Positions 35,653 through 44,759 of a DNA stretch of 64,000 nt are shown piece by piece. Made by a program: the position numbers and the translations under genes. Every line of letters begins with the position of its first letter. Within the stretch, counting starts at the first letter, position 1. The stretch is from contig NZ_CP041696.1 of the NCBI RefSeq assembly GCF_007362955.1, positions 1,302,001-1,366,000 of the forward strand, given 5' to 3'. The notes under the pieces were generated by a model. That model did not search any database, was not told where the DNA came from, and worked only from the letters and a program-made list of their open reading frames with translations. This stretch comes from Lysinibacillus fusiformis. GTDB taxonomy: Bacteria; Bacillota; Bacilli; Bacillales_A; Planococcaceae.

Positions 35653-37068
35653 ATGATAGTGAAAACAAAACCTTTAAAAATCCAACTTAAACAAACACAA
35701 AATCCTCTCGAAGATTTTGTGCTCATCAATAAAAATAATCATTATTCTGTTCGTAAAGAGATCCTTTTTGTAAGATACATTGGCATTCCTAATGCTATCG
35801 AACATTACATTGAAAATATTTTGAGTATAGATCAATATTTTACTTCAAGTATGTCTACTACATCCTACTTACGTTTGCATGGACTTGAACCAATAGTAAA
35901 TAAAGACGATATTAAAAGGCTGTCAACTATTTGGGAACACTGGCAAGCTATCATCGATAGTTCGATTACTGATTGTTTTTCGCTCTATCAAACACCACTA
36001 TGCGGTCAATTAGATAACGAGACGCTTGAATGGACAAAAAAGATCACCTTTATTAAAATTCTGTCAATGTATAAAAGAACTCATCCTAATTCAAATACTA
36101 CACTATTAAAAAATTTTGTCGTTAAATTTTTGAACTGGATGGAAATCTATTTACCAAAGCTTTTTAAGCCCTCTAGTATGTCTCCAAAAGTTGTTTTTAC
36201 CGGAGATATTAAACAGCATGAATGTTTATTTTTGTATTTCTTATCTAGTCTTGGCTGTGATATATGCTATATGAATCCGAAAGAGGATATTGTCAATTTA
36301 TATCCTGAAATAGAAACGTACTCAACATTATATAAATGCAGCACCTGCTATTCAGCTGAGGTACCAATTCCTGAATTTATACCTGCAGAAAATAAAGAAC
36401 ATACCCCCTTACTTCCAAAACCGCATACGATTTCACAATCCATTCTGGACAATACTACCAACCAGAAACACAGTCTAGGTGATGTTGGTGAATTAAGTTA
36501 TGTGCAGTTAGCGGGGCTATCGAACTCTGTTGTCATGATTAAAGTTTATGATGAAGAAAATAAAATTTTATGCGGTGGTTCTGGTGTTATCATCCATAGC
36601 AGTGGTTATATTTTAACAAATCTACATGTAGTGGGAGTTGGGCATTATTATGCGGTCATCTACGAAAATGAAACGGAAGAATACCTTACAGATCATTTCA
36701 TAAAATATCATCAACTATATGACTTGGCCATTATAAAAGTTGATAAAGATTGCTCACCTCTCCCTGTAAAAATCGATAACAATTTGGTTAGAGGACAGAA
36801 GATCGTTGCCATAGGAAGCCCATTAGGGTTATTTAATTCCTTTTCCGATGGCATTGTTTCAGGTTTTAGAGACATTGATAATATACCCATGATACAATTC
36901 ACTGCCCCTATTTCTAATGGAAGTTCCGGTGGTGCACTGTTAGATATGTTTGGAAGACTAGTAGGTCTAATCACCGGAGGATTTGATAAAGGACAAAATC
37001 TAAATCTAGCAGTCCCATCCGATAAAATATATGAATTTGCACAAAACTTTATTGAACATACGAACTAG
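35653..37068 (+). CDS. YceG-like domain fused to trypsin-like (HtrA-type) serine protease
   Basis: The protein has 471 residues, no signal peptide and no membrane helix. The middle of the N-terminal half (P-K-V-V-F-T-G-D-I-K-Q-H-E-C-L-F-L-Y-F-L then G-C-D-I-C-Y-M-N-P-K-E-D) resembles the YceG component of tellurium/stress (Ter) systems. C-S-T-C follows near residue 235. From ~290 comes a protease domain with G-G-S-G-V-I-I and a catalytic triad: His325 (T-N-L-H-V-V), Asp357 (Y-D-L-A-I-I) and Ser425 (N-G-S-S-G-G-A-L). No PDZ domain follows. GGAG precedes ATG 35653. A cytosolic, stress-linked protease is inferred; no ter genes are nearby. Confidence 0.75.
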   Translation: MIVKTKPLKIQLKQTQNPLEDFVLINKNNHYSVRKEILFVRYIGIPNAIEHYIENILSIDQYFTSSMSTTSYLRLHGLEPIVNKDDIKRLSTIWEHWQAIIDSSITDCFSLYQTPLCGQLDNETLEWTKKITFIKILSMYKRTHPNSNTTLLKNFVVKFLNWMEIYLPKLFKPSSMSPKVVFTGDIKQHECLFLYFLSSLGCDICYMNPKEDIVNLYPEIETYSTLYKCSTCYSAEVPIPEFIPAENKEHTPLLPKPHTISQSILDNTTNQKHSLGDVGELSYVQLAGLSNSVVMIKVYDEENKILCGGSGVIIHSSGYILTNLHVVGVGHYYAVIYENETEEYLTDHFIKYHQLYDLAIIKVDKDCSPLPVKIDNNLVRGQKIVAIGSPLGLFNSFSDGIVSGFRDIDNIPMIQFTAPISNGSSGGALLDMFGRLVGLITGGFDKGQNLNLAVPSDKIYEFAQNFIEHTN

Positions 37069-37130
37069 CTTATTGTTCAATAGACCACTATCAAAAATGC
37101 GCGAACTACAAATGTATAAAATTTTAAAAC

Positions 37131-37351
37131 GAGGCTGGGACAAAAGAGAAAAAGTGTTAGATTGACTGCTGTCGATCTAACACTTTTTTGCTGTAAGCGT
37201 TGATGTTCACTATGGCGGACGCTTTCCGGGGGCGTGGCCTTCGCTACCATCAACTAGTGCTCTCTTCAAAATTTTCCTTCATTTTAGATAGCAAAAATTT
37301 AATAACGCCTTTACTCCTCTTTCTTAAAATTTAAAGTTATGTCCCAGCCTC
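37131..37351. mobile_element. MITE-like repeat, copy A (221 bp)
   Basis: The ends GAGGCTGGGAC and GTCCCAGCCTC are perfect inverted repeats (12 bp with the flanking C/G). Inside lies a long hairpin, AAAAAGTGTTAGATTGAC...GTCGATCTAACACTTTTT (about 37154-37192). A GC-rich block follows, GGCGGACGCTTTCCGGGGGCGTGGCCTTCGC, and an AT-rich part. The reverse complement matches 41345-41638 closely apart from about 70 missing bases. It has no coding capacity. It fills most of 37069-37393. Confidence 0.75.
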
Positions 37352-37393
37352 GTTTATTGTTTTTCAAATATAAACAAAAATTTCTATACTAAT

Positions 37394-38080
37394 TCACTGC
37401 CAATTTCGAATCGGAACTCTTTCAAGTTCATAACGCTTTATAATGATACTTATTTTTCGATACCATTCCTCGCACAACTCCAATGCTTCACAATATTCAT
37501 CCTCTTCTTTTGAAATCGGTTCGCTATTTGTCATAAAAATATATTCCAAGATTGGTGTGGACAAATTATCGACCACTATTTTTAACGCTAATTGAGTCAC
37601 TGTATCATCAGATTCTTCATCTTCCTCTTCTGAGTCTAGTGAAGTATCTTGTTCTCTATCCATTAATGACCCACTTAATAAACCATTTCTAGTACTAGCA
37701 ATAATATTGTCATCTTCTACTATAGAAACTTCATATATGTTATTAAATTGTATTTCTATCTTCGTCACTTCTGACGCCCAATCTTCTTTTTGAGCGAACA
37801 AAAGTGTATTTGTTGGTTCGTTTAATAATAGTGCATTTAAGCAATCACTAGAAATTGTGCATTGGGTATGCGGAATATTCATTATTTCCTCTTCACTTTC
37901 TCGCTTCATTTCAGCAGTTCTTCTGTAAGACATATACTTTTCCTTCATATAACGAAAGGCCCCTATTATAAATAATCCCCAGCCAATAAAAAAATAAAGT
38001 CCTCTTACGATAGCGGCTTCCATTGCATTTGCTAACATCAAATAGATAAGACCTAATAGCAGTAAAAAAAAGGTTTTCAC
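37394..38080 (-). CDS. Hypothetical membrane-anchored protein
   Basis: The 228-residue protein starts with two closely spaced membrane helices (residues 3-20 and 25-43). A mostly soluble domain follows, with an acidic stretch E-E-E-D-E-E-S-D-D near residue 150. Start codon GTG 38080 has AGGTGGG upstream. No family recognised. The soluble part is likely cytosolic by the positive-inside rule (K-E-K-Y-M-S-Y-R-R after the second helix). Confidence 0.65.
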   Translation of the reverse strand: MKTFFLLLLGLIYLMLANAMEAAIVRGLYFFIGWGLFIIGAFRYMKEKYMSYRRTAEMKRESEEEIMNIPHTQCTISSDCLNALLLNEPTNTLLFAQKEDWASEVTKIEIQFNNIYEVSIVEDDNIIASTRNGLLSGSLMDREQDTSLDSEEEDEESDDTVTQLALKIVVDNLSTPILEYIFMTNSEPISKEEDEYCEALELCEEWYRKISIIIKRYELERVPIRNWQ

Positions 38081-38200
38081 AAATATCCCACCTTTTTTAA
38101 AAATAATAGATAGGGAAAAAATCTATTTAATAGAAATCTTATTCACTAAAAACACTTTTCATTCTTAATTTATCTGGAAATTAAAACATGTAAAATAAAA

Positions 38201-38240
38201 GTAGCTAGAACGAATTTATCAATCGTTCTAGCTACTTATT
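38201..38240 (-). terminator. Terminator of the 64-aa membrane protein gene
   Basis: AGTAGCTAGAACGA and TCGTTCTAGCTACT form a perfect 14-bp stem; TTTTATTTTA follows on the minus strand. T-rich sequence also lies on the other side. Confidence 0.85.
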
Positions 38241-38290
38241 TATTTTTTGCATTTCACTTACCCCTAAGTGATGAATCTTGTTCAAAGAAT

Positions 38291-38485
38291 TTAGACATTT
38301 TGCATGACAAGTAATACGGATGGTATGAAGGATAGAGCAAAAACAGCTACATACCATAACGATGTTCGACGTAATGAAAAACGAACCTGTTTTTTTTCAG
38401 CATAGAAAATATCCAACATAACCGCAACAATAAGTGGCGTACTCACACACGCAATAGCAACTAAGAAAATATCAAAATAGATCAT
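38291..38485 (-). CDS. Small two-helix membrane protein (64 aa)
   Basis: Two hydrophobic helices (residues 2-26 and 43-62) flank a basic loop, K-K-Q-V-R-F-S-L-R-R. A clear ribosome site (AGAGGGGTG) precedes the ATG and a strong terminator follows, so it is probably a real monocistronic gene. Function unknown. Confidence 0.65.
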   Translation of the reverse strand: MIYFDIFLVAIACVSTPLIVAVMLDIFYAEKKQVRFSLRRTSLWYVAVFALSFIPSVLLVMQNV

Positions 38486-38634
38486 AAAGCACCCCTCTAT
38501 TCATGAACATTTACTTCCTATTTACTTCCCCTTTTGTGACAACTTTGTGTCATCTTAAGTGTACACAATTTCGCCACATTTTGTCAATGGCCACAAACAC
38601 AATATTATTTCACTTTTTTTAGAGATGTAGCACA

Positions 38635-38672
38635 AAAGGAGCTAGCTCAAGGTCATTTGAGCTAGCTCCTTT
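38635..38672. terminator. Terminator of the DUF1456 gene
   Basis: AAAGGAGCTAGCTCAA and TTGAGCTAGCTCCTTT form a stem of about 16 bp with a short loop; TTTTG follows on the minus strand. Confidence 0.88.
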
Positions 38673-38731
38673 CTGAATTGAATTTGCAGTATCTTTTCTG
38701 CGTGACTCAGCTGATACATCCTAAGTGCTTT

Positions 38732-39229
38732 TTAATCTCTATATTTCATCGTTAAGCCTTTTAAGAAATTCCGCACAAATCGATCGCCACACTCTTTGTA
38801 ATTTCGGTGACTTGGATTTCTTAAAATAGCGCCTATTTCACCTTTAGATACCGTGACGCCACCTTCATATAAAATCTCAAGCATATCTTCACTTGTTAAT
38901 GCTAGTGCAATTTTGACTTTCTTTAATAGCATATTATTAGGACTTTCTGTAGCCTTAACAGGCACTGTTGAATGTTCAGCCTGACCAGGTTTTGCTTGTT
39001 GAGGCCCTCTTTTAAAAATTATAAAACCATTTAAAAATGCCTCTAACATTTTATTATTACATTTGATGTAATTTTCAGGTGCTTCTTCCTCATCCTTTAC
39101 TTTGATTAGCATGTTCAAGACATCTTCTTTTGTAAAGCTCATACCACCAAGTTCAAAGATTTCTACCATATCTGTATTTTTAATATCTAATGCATATCTT
39201 AAACGAATCAACATATCATTATTCGTCAT
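38732..39229 (-). CDS. DUF1456 family protein (YehS-like)
   Basis: The 165-residue protein contains two copies of the DUF1456 helical unit. The first is M-L-I-R-L-R-Y-A-L-D-I-K-N-T-D-M-V-E-I-F. The second is L-L-K-K-V-K-I-A-L-A-L-T-S-E-D-M-L-E-I-L near residue 100. A linker rich in Pro, Ala and Gln joins them. It is the YehS type of unknown biochemical role, usually seen as a soluble cytosolic protein. GCAGGAGG precedes the ATG. It is monocistronic with its own terminator. Confidence 0.88.
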   Translation of the reverse strand: MTNNDMLIRLRYALDIKNTDMVEIFELGGMSFTKEDVLNMLIKVKDEEEAPENYIKCNNKMLEAFLNGFIIFKRGPQQAKPGQAEHSTVPVKATESPNNMLLKKVKIALALTSEDMLEILYEGGVTVSKGEIGAILRNPSHRNYKECGDRFVRNFLKGLTMKYRD

Positions 39230-39457
39230 CTAATAACCTCCTGCTTTTTCCATTGCAACCTCAACTTCACTCTGTGTGAAATGAATACTAGGCTTAATTA
39301 TAACAGAGGTAATTGCATTTTTAAGCTTACTAACTATTTTTAATTCACGCAATCTGCAACTACCTTGATTTTGTATTTAGCTTGCGCATATATCTCTTTT
39401 TTAAATGTATTAAAAACTAACAATCGACCATTCTAATATCACAAGGAGGTGAGAAAT

Positions 39458-39661
39458 ATGGCTACAAATAATCGAAGTTCCAATAAGCTTCAAGTCCCAG
39501 GTGTACAAGAAGCTGTTAATCAAATGAAATATGAAATTGCACAAGAATTCGGTGTACAGCTTGGGCCAGAAGCTTCTTCTCGCGCAAACGGTTCAGTAGG
39601 TGGAGAAATCACTAAGCGACTTGTTGAAATGGCTGAAAGACAATCAAAAGGTAAATTTTAA
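39458..39661 (+). CDS. Alpha/beta-type small acid-soluble spore protein
   Basis: The protein (67 aa) carries both conserved SASP segments: the germination-protease region [10 protein letters not shown] and the DNA-binding tail [16 protein letters not shown]. Alpha/beta SASPs coat DNA in the dormant spore and protect it from UV and heat. AAGGAGGTG precedes ATG 39458. It is monocistronic, as usual; a forespore sigma-G promoter is expected but was not resolved by eye. Confidence 0.96.
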   Translation: MATNNRSSNKLQVPGVQEAVNQMKYEIAQEFGVQLGPEASSRANGSVGGEITKRLVEMAERQSKGKF

Positions 39662-39705
39662 ATAAAAGTCAAAAAGATAGAGCATTTATGTTCTACATCG
39701 AAAAT

Positions 39706-39740
39706 AAAGAACGAATTCCCAATCGGAGTTCGTTCTTTTT
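39706..39740. terminator. Bidirectional terminator between the SASP and MFS genes
   Basis: AAAGAACGAATTCC and GGAGTTCGTTCTTT pair with one mismatch and are flanked by T5 on the plus strand. A very similar stem recurs at 43114-43146. Confidence 0.85.
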
Positions 39741-39768
39741 CAACAATTTTTCTATTTATTTACGCGAA

Positions 39769-41046
39769 CTAAGATATCTGGATATTCTTTTTACGTCCTG
39801 CTCCTGGACGCTTTTCCTTGAATAAAATTACTCCAATCAAGCCAATTATGGAGAATATAACTGGTGTGATGAAACCATAGTAGTATCCATCATCTAGACT
39901 ACCTGAAATAGATTGAAAATGATCCAAAATATATCCTAAAATGATTGGTAGCAATGCAGCACTGAGGAAGCCCCCTGTATTCGCAAACCCAGAAACAAAG
40001 CCGGATTCTGTTATCGGGAAAGATTGACGAACAGCTGCAAAAGTTAATGCACTTGCTCCATAGCCAAAGCCAATGATAAAGAAAAGTACAATAAGAAAGA
40101 AAAATTTCGGCTGCCCTTTGAATAAAAGGAAGGAAAACCAACTCAGTAAAACAGTAATATGAACGACAATATATGGTCTCTTGATGGTTTCTAAACAGCT
40201 TGAAATCCAACTCGTTAAAGGAGCTCCTATCAGTGCTCCGATAAGACCGATCATAATCAGCTGGCTTGCATCTGAACGTGTCATCTCATACAAATTCATG
40301 CCGTATGGTACTGCCCACGAACTGATAAACCCAACATACCCACCGACAACCCCAAAATGACAAAAGAATAGAGCCCATGCCTGCCGATTTGAAAATATTC
40401 TTCGTAATACAACGGATGGTTTTTCACGTTGTACTGCTTCAGCTACAACTACTGGTTCATCCAAAAAGATGCGTTTTTTGTTTTTTACAAGTACAAAATA
40501 AAGGAGTAAGCCACATCCACATAATAGTAGTCCTGCTGACAAAAATGCTGATCTCCAACCAAGTAAAAAAATCCATGCGGAGAAAGGAACTGTCGCCAAT
40601 AAAAAACCTAGACTCCCTGTCATGCCTGCTAGGCCAATTAATCGAACAAATTCCTTTTTATGAAACCATTGGGCCAAAATGAGCACCATATTAACCCATA
40701 TAGTCGCATCCCCTACCCCAGTAACTATTCTGGAGAAAAACAGGACGAATTCATGTGTACCTAGACTATATAGGATTGTACCTACACCTGTAAGTGTGGC
40801 ACCGATAATTAGAAATAAGTTCGGTCCAAAACGATCAGCTAAAAAACCCATAGGAATTTGCAAACTCGTGTATACAAAAAATTGTATACTCGTCAATAAC
40901 CCAATCGTGGATGCTGTTACATTAAAATCCCTCATTAATTGGTCTGTAATTAATCCTGGAGCGGTTCGTTGACTTGCCATTAACAAATAGGAAAGCAATA
41001 CAGAAACAAATACAATCCACCTGTATTTACTATTTTTTTTGTCCAA
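39769..41046 (-). CDS. MFS transporter
   Basis: The protein has 425 residues and about 12 membrane helices. The major-facilitator signature between helices 2 and 3 reads G-F-L-A-D-R-F-G-P. The start is TTG 41046, with AGGGG nine bases before it. Helix 1 carries S-Q-R-T-A-P-G-L-I, often seen in the anion:cation symporter and nitrate/oxalate-type branches; the substrate cannot be told. It lies after the last rlmD-tail relic. Confidence 0.88.
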   Translation of the reverse strand: MDKKNSKYRWIVFVSVLLSYLLMASQRTAPGLITDQLMRDFNVTASTIGLLTSIQFFVYTSLQIPMGFLADRFGPNLFLIIGATLTGVGTILYSLGTHEFVLFFSRIVTGVGDATIWVNMVLILAQWFHKKEFVRLIGLAGMTGSLGFLLATVPFSAWIFLLGWRSAFLSAGLLLCGCGLLLYFVLVKNKKRIFLDEPVVVAEAVQREKPSVVLRRIFSNRQAWALFFCHFGVVGGYVGFISSWAVPYGMNLYEMTRSDASQLIMIGLIGALIGAPLTSWISSCLETIKRPYIVVHITVLLSWFSFLLFKGQPKFFFLIVLFFIIGFGYGASALTFAAVRQSFPITESGFVSGFANTGGFLSAALLPIILGYILDHFQSISGSLDDGYYYGFITPVIFSIIGLIGVILFKEKRPGAGRKKNIQIS

Positions 41047-41208
41047 TAATCACTACCCCTATTAGCTTTTACTTTACATATATGAATTTCATGTTAAGGG
41101 AAAGACCTGTTTTTTAAAGTAGTTTTATAATTCGAATCGGGTTGGAAATGCTCTGATGATACACTTTACTTGGAGCGGATCATGTCAGCATTTATTTCTT
41201 ACTTATCA

Positions 41209-41262
41209 CTAGACTAACGCTAACCATGCCACCACTTCACAATGTTGGAAGTGCTGAACGTT
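41209..41262 (-). pseudogene. rlmD 3'-end relic a
   Basis: Minus-strand codons read ...Q-H-F-Q-H-C-E-V-V-A-W-L-A-L-V-stop, against S-H-S-T-H-C-E-A-V-A-W-L-D-L-V-stop of the real rlmD end. The stop is in the same place. No further rlmD sequence is recognisable upstream. Confidence 0.7.
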
Positions 41263-41344
41263 GCCACCTATCAACTTTTCACATCCAAGAATTACTTTTA
41301 ATTTTTTTATGTACTGAAAACACAAGAACATTCAGCATAAGAAA

Positions 41345-41638
41345 GAGGCTGGGACATAACTTTAAATTTTAAGAAAGAGGAACAAAGGCGTTATTAAATT
41401 TTTGCCATCTGAAAATGAAGAAAAATTTAGCCGTTCTTCCTTTTGGAATAAATAAAATTCAGAAGAGAGTACTAGTTGATGGTAGCGAAGGCGGCGACTC
41501 CTGGAGGATTAGCGTGACGCCTGAGACTACGCCACGCCCCCGGAAAGCGTCCGCCGTAGCGAACTTCAACGCTTACAGAAAAAAAGTGTTAGATCGACAG
41601 CAGTCAATCTAACACTTTTTCTCTTTTGTCCCTGCCTC
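41345..41638. mobile_element. MITE-like repeat, copy B (294 bp), inverted relative to copy A
   Basis: The left end GAGGCTGGGACATAAC and right end TTTTGTCCCTGCCTC are imperfect inverted repeats. The order of blocks is the reverse of copy A (37131-37351): the AT-rich part, then GATGGTAGCGAAGG, GCCACGCCCCCGGAAAGCGTCC and the GTGTTAGATCGACAGCAG hairpin. It has about 70 extra bases, including GGCGACTCCTGGAGGATTAGCG. A 65-codon frame across it is a by-product. Confidence 0.75.
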
Positions 41639-41663
41639 TTCTCACTATTACTGAACTATATTA

Positions 41664-41725
41664 TTAAATTAACTCCAACCACGCGACAGCTTCACAATGT
41701 GCAGAGTGTATGTGACAACATATGT
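41664..41725 (-). pseudogene. rlmD 3'-end relic b
   Basis: Codons read C-C-H-I-H-S-A-H-C-E-A-V-A-W-L-E-L-I-stop, the best preserved copy. It lies directly downstream of the dus gene in the same orientation. Confidence 0.75.
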
Positions 41726-41822
41726 GGTGCTGCTTGTCGGTTCAATACCGCATTCATTCCTGCCAATTTACCGCTAAATAAACTCTAACTTTTTTGCGGT
41801 TAGCTCATTCTACCGTCCTTCG

Positions 41823-42791
41823 TCAATCAACATTGTTTAATGCAAAGTTATCAAGCAATGCACGCACTTCATCTGTTGATTTCGTGTTCATCAATTGATT
41901 TCTTAATTCACCCGCTCCACGGAATCCTTTGACATAAATTTTGAAAAAGCGATGAAGCCCTGTGATTGAACGTGGTAGTGCTTCCGCATATTGATCTTGA
42001 AGATCAAGTTGCAGTCTTAAAAGATCAAGGTACTCTTTACTACTATGCTCTTTTGGCTCTTTTTCAAAAGCAAAAGGATTTTTAAAAATACCTCGCCCAA
42101 TCATAACACCATCAATACCATATTGTTCAGCAAGCTGCATCCCCGTTTGACGGTCAGGAATGTCTCCATTGATGGTTAGTAGCGTATTTGGTGCGATACG
42201 GTCACGTAATTTTTTAATTTCTGGAATGAGCTCCCAATGCGCATCTACTTGGCTCATTTCCTTTCTTGTACGTAAATGAATAGAAAGGTTCGCAATATCC
42301 TGTTTTAAAATATGCGTTAGCCACTCCTCCCACTCATTTACATCGTTATAGCCAAGTCGTGTTTTCACACTGACAGGCAGTCCGCCCGCTTTTGCTGCTT
42401 GAATAAGTTCTGTCGCAACGTCTGGACGCAGAATAAGACCACTACCTTTCCCTCTCGATGCTACATTCGGTACAGGGCAGCCCATATTAATATCGATGCC
42501 TTTAAATCCTAGCTCTGCCATGCCAATACTCATTTGACGGAAATAGTCGGGATTATCACCCCAAATATGTGCTACCATTGGCTGTTCATCTTCTGTAAAA
42601 ATCAAACGGCCACGCACACTTTTCATGCCCTCTGGATGGCAATAGCTATCCGAGTTTGTAAACTCTGTAAAAAATACATCCGGTCGACCAGCTTCACTTA
42701 CTACTTGACGAAAAACAACATCTGTCACATCTTCCATTGGTGCAAGTACAAAAAATGGTCGTGGTAAATCACGCCAAAAATTATCTATCAT
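41823..42791 (-). CDS. tRNA-dihydrouridine synthase (Dus family)
   Basis: The protein (322 aa) is an FMN-dependent TIM-barrel reductase that forms dihydrouridine in tRNA. Key segments: [11 protein letters not shown] near the start, [10 protein letters not shown] with the catalytic Cys, V-K-T-R-L-G-Y, S-I-H-L-R-T-R, I-N-G-D-I and [13 protein letters not shown] 42791 gives the family N-terminus; the frame to 42848 adds no homology. It has a rlmD-tail relic on each side (41.7 and 43.0 kb), so it may have arrived as a cassette and be additional to a core dus gene. Confidence 0.92.
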   Translation of the reverse strand: MIDNFWRDLPRPFFVLAPMEDVTDVVFRQVVSEAGRPDVFFTEFTNSDSYCHPEGMKSVRGRLIFTEDEQPMVAHIWGDNPDYFRQMSIGMAELGFKGIDINMGCPVPNVASRGKGSGLILRPDVATELIQAAKAGGLPVSVKTRLGYNDVNEWEEWLTHILKQDIANLSIHLRTRKEMSQVDAHWELIPEIKKLRDRIAPNTLLTINGDIPDRQTGMQLAEQYGIDGVMIGRGIFKNPFAFEKEPKEHSSKEYLDLLRLQLDLQDQYAEALPRSITGLHRFFKIYVKGFRGAGELRNQLMNTKSTDEVRALLDNFALNNVD

Positions 42792-42990
42792 TTCAAACTC
42801 AAATCCTCTCACTATGGATACAACTTCAAACTCTCGGTCAAAAAACATAAAGCCAAATGTTCCACTTCTTTTACACTTATATCATGCTTAATAACTTATT
42901 ATCAAACACAAGTACATTTGGACATTTATAATTTGTGAAAATCGGCAATGCTTATTTTATCGAAAATCGGTCCTGAATGGTATTTTTATA

Positions 42991-43038
42991 TAAAAAAAAA
43001 AGCAGATGGTATAGATTTTTTCTATATCAACTGCTTTT
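42991..43038 (-). terminator. Terminator immediately after relic c
   Basis: AAAAGCAG..TATAGA pairs with TCTATA..CTGCTTTT, followed by a long T run on the minus strand. It follows relic c just as the rlmD terminator follows rlmD, suggesting the relic was once a true gene end. Confidence 0.8.
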
Positions 43039-43041
43039 CTA

Positions 43042-43100
43042 TTAGTCCAACTCCAAACACGCAACCGCTTCACAATGTGCGAAGTGTATGTGGCAACACA
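43042..43100 (-). pseudogene. rlmD 3'-end relic c
   Basis: Codons read C-C-H-I-H-F-A-H-C-E-A-V-A-C-L-E-L-D-stop. It shares TGTTGCCACATACAC upstream of the His-Cys-Glu codons with relic b. 42849-43266 holds nothing else but hairpins. Confidence 0.72.
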
Positions 43101-43113
43101 TGGGTGTTGGTGA

Positions 43114-43146
43114 AAGAACGAATTCCTTTAATAAGAATTCGTTCTT
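43114..43146 (-). terminator. Hairpin between the 284-aa gene and relic c
   Basis: AAGAACGAATTC and GAATTCGTTCTT form a perfect 12-bp stem with a 9-base loop. It is almost the same as the hairpin at 39706-39740. It probably ends the 284-aa gene. Confidence 0.65.
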
Positions 43147-43266
43147 GATAAATGATTATATTAACTCCACGTTTATTAGCAAACAGAGCCAGGCACTGTT
43201 CGGATTAGTGATAGATAGGAAAATATGTCAGTCCGCTGTCATTCTTAATTATCTTTGGGCTAACGT

Positions 43267-44121
43267 CTAAATACGCATTAATGCGCCATTAGGCTTTGCT
43301 AAATCTTTAACTGTTATCTGGTTCATTTTACAAAAATGTTTAAAAAATTGTTGTGCCAGCTCTCGTTCCTCTGGGTTACTTTTCAACGAAACTATATCAA
43401 GTAAAATTTGAGCCATCCATAAATTATTAAAATAACGGTATTTACCTGTATCCCATGTCATTTTGTCGGGGGATTTTTCATTTACATAATATTCCCATAA
43501 AAGTAGCTGGTTCGATTCCGGTTTTGTAAGTTGGAGTCTGTATTTTGAATGAGCAGGGATATTTCCATCTTCACAAAGCTTACCGATAAAATCTTCATTC
43601 ACCATATAGACACCTAAGATACGTCTGTCTTTTTCAGGCATGCCGGAATCTATTGCTGTTAACAGGACAGCGCTATTTTGGTGCAAGCGGGTTGGTTTGT
43701 TTGGCCTCCCCTTGTTATTACCACTTTTTATTGTGCCTGAAAAAACCTTCCACTCTGAAAAAGAACTATTCTGTTCTTCTGTATCACACCTAAAAACCAT
43801 TTGTGATTCCGGATGAAGTTTATGATGTTTCATAAGTCTTTCGTGTTCTAAGCGAAGTTCCTGGTTTTTTCGTTGTAGTTTTTTTTCCTCTTCCTTCTTC
43901 CATTCTTCCTCCTTTCGTTTTATTTCTTTTTTTTGTATTATTTTTTCAAGTGAATTAGCATCACTTTTATCATGTAGTGTTAGGTGCTTTCCAAATACAT
44001 CAGGGAAAACAAACATTTTATTTTCCGATGCGAAATGTATTTCAATACTAGAATCATTATGTTTAACTATACTACCCATGCCAAAACGCTTGTGTGTAAC
44101 TTTCTTATTGATTAGATTCAT
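43267..44121 (-). CDS. Hypothetical protein with Lys/Glu-rich coiled coil (284 aa)
   Basis: Three parts are visible. Residues 1-50 (N-L-I-N-K-K-V-T-H-K-R-F-G-M-G-S-I-V...F-V-F-P-D-V-F) are a small beta domain seen at the N-terminus of many Firmicute proteins. Residues 55-105 are a strongly charged coiled coil. Residues 110-284 form a conserved-looking domain with I-L-G-V-Y-M-V, A-H-S-K-Y-R-L and Y-R-Y-F-N-N-L-W-M-A-Q-I-L. AAGGAGG precedes the ATG. Function unknown. It sits alone between relics c and d. Confidence 0.75.
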   Translation of the reverse strand: MNLINKKVTHKRFGMGSIVKHNDSSIEIHFASENKMFVFPDVFGKHLTLHDKSDANSLEKIIQKKEIKRKEEEWKKEEEKKLQRKNQELRLEHERLMKHHKLHPESQMVFRCDTEEQNSSFSEWKVFSGTIKSGNNKGRPNKPTRLHQNSAVLLTAIDSGMPEKDRRILGVYMVNEDFIGKLCEDGNIPAHSKYRLQLTKPESNQLLLWEYYVNEKSPDKMTWDTGKYRYFNNLWMAQILLDIVSLKSNPEERELAQQFFKHFCKMNQITVKDLAKPNGALMRI

Positions 44122-44431
44122 TATTCTAGTCCTCCTTATGGAATAAAAACCCGGTTACTATTAGATTGTAAATTAATAATTTTATTCAACTAACTTCCTT
44201 TAAAGCTCACATAACTGTTTTAATTTTTTTCTTCGGCTTAAATAAAAAAACGTACCCAAATTCTATCTGCAAAAAAGGACAGCGGAATTCGAAATACGAT
44301 TTCAAAAAAACAATTGTAAGACTATTATAACATTTTTTAATAAATTCACAAATTTATTATTGACAACTTATTTTACTATGAGGTAAAATAAAGATTTATT
44401 CTCTAGGATCCCTTGAAATAGCTATGAAATA

Positions 44432-44672
44432 AAAGCCTCCAAAAAGTCACGAAACTTCTGGAAAGCCCCTATAAATAGCCACTTGATTACCGGTGATAAG
44501 CATAGGAGGGCTTTATGATATAAAATCAATACAAGTAATTCCTTTCCTAAAAAAGAAACGGATGGATTAATCCGTGTACTAATCATATATGCTGAACATG
44601 AGACATTTTCCAATTAAGTTCCATATAAAAGACCCCAATTTCGCAAAGGTTATTTGCAAGAAAATCAGGGTC
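44432..44672. other. AT-rich non-coding block with several hairpins
   Basis: In the 758-base gap 44122-44879 no credible gene is seen. Structures: CCAAAAAGT/AACTTCTGG (44432-44466), AAAGCCCCTATA/TAGGAGGGCTTT (about 44462-44517) and GACCC..ATTT.GCAA/TTGC..AAAT..GGGTC (44631-44672). The last could be the end of a vanished insertion. Relic d follows at 44760. Confidence 0.4.
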
Positions 44673-44759
44673 GGGATTGAATTGTCTATTTTTTCAAGTT
44701 ATATAGTATAGCTTTTAAATTCTCGGAATCGTTTGCGAATTACGTGTATACCAATTACA

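Noticed and set aside
41415..41612. A 65-codon frame on the plus strand
   Set aside because: It is wholly inside MITE-like copy B and is disrupted in copy A, so it is not coding.
44422..44613. A 63-codon frame on the minus strand
   Set aside because: It spans several hairpins and lacks a ribosome site; the composition is that of non-coding AT-rich DNA.
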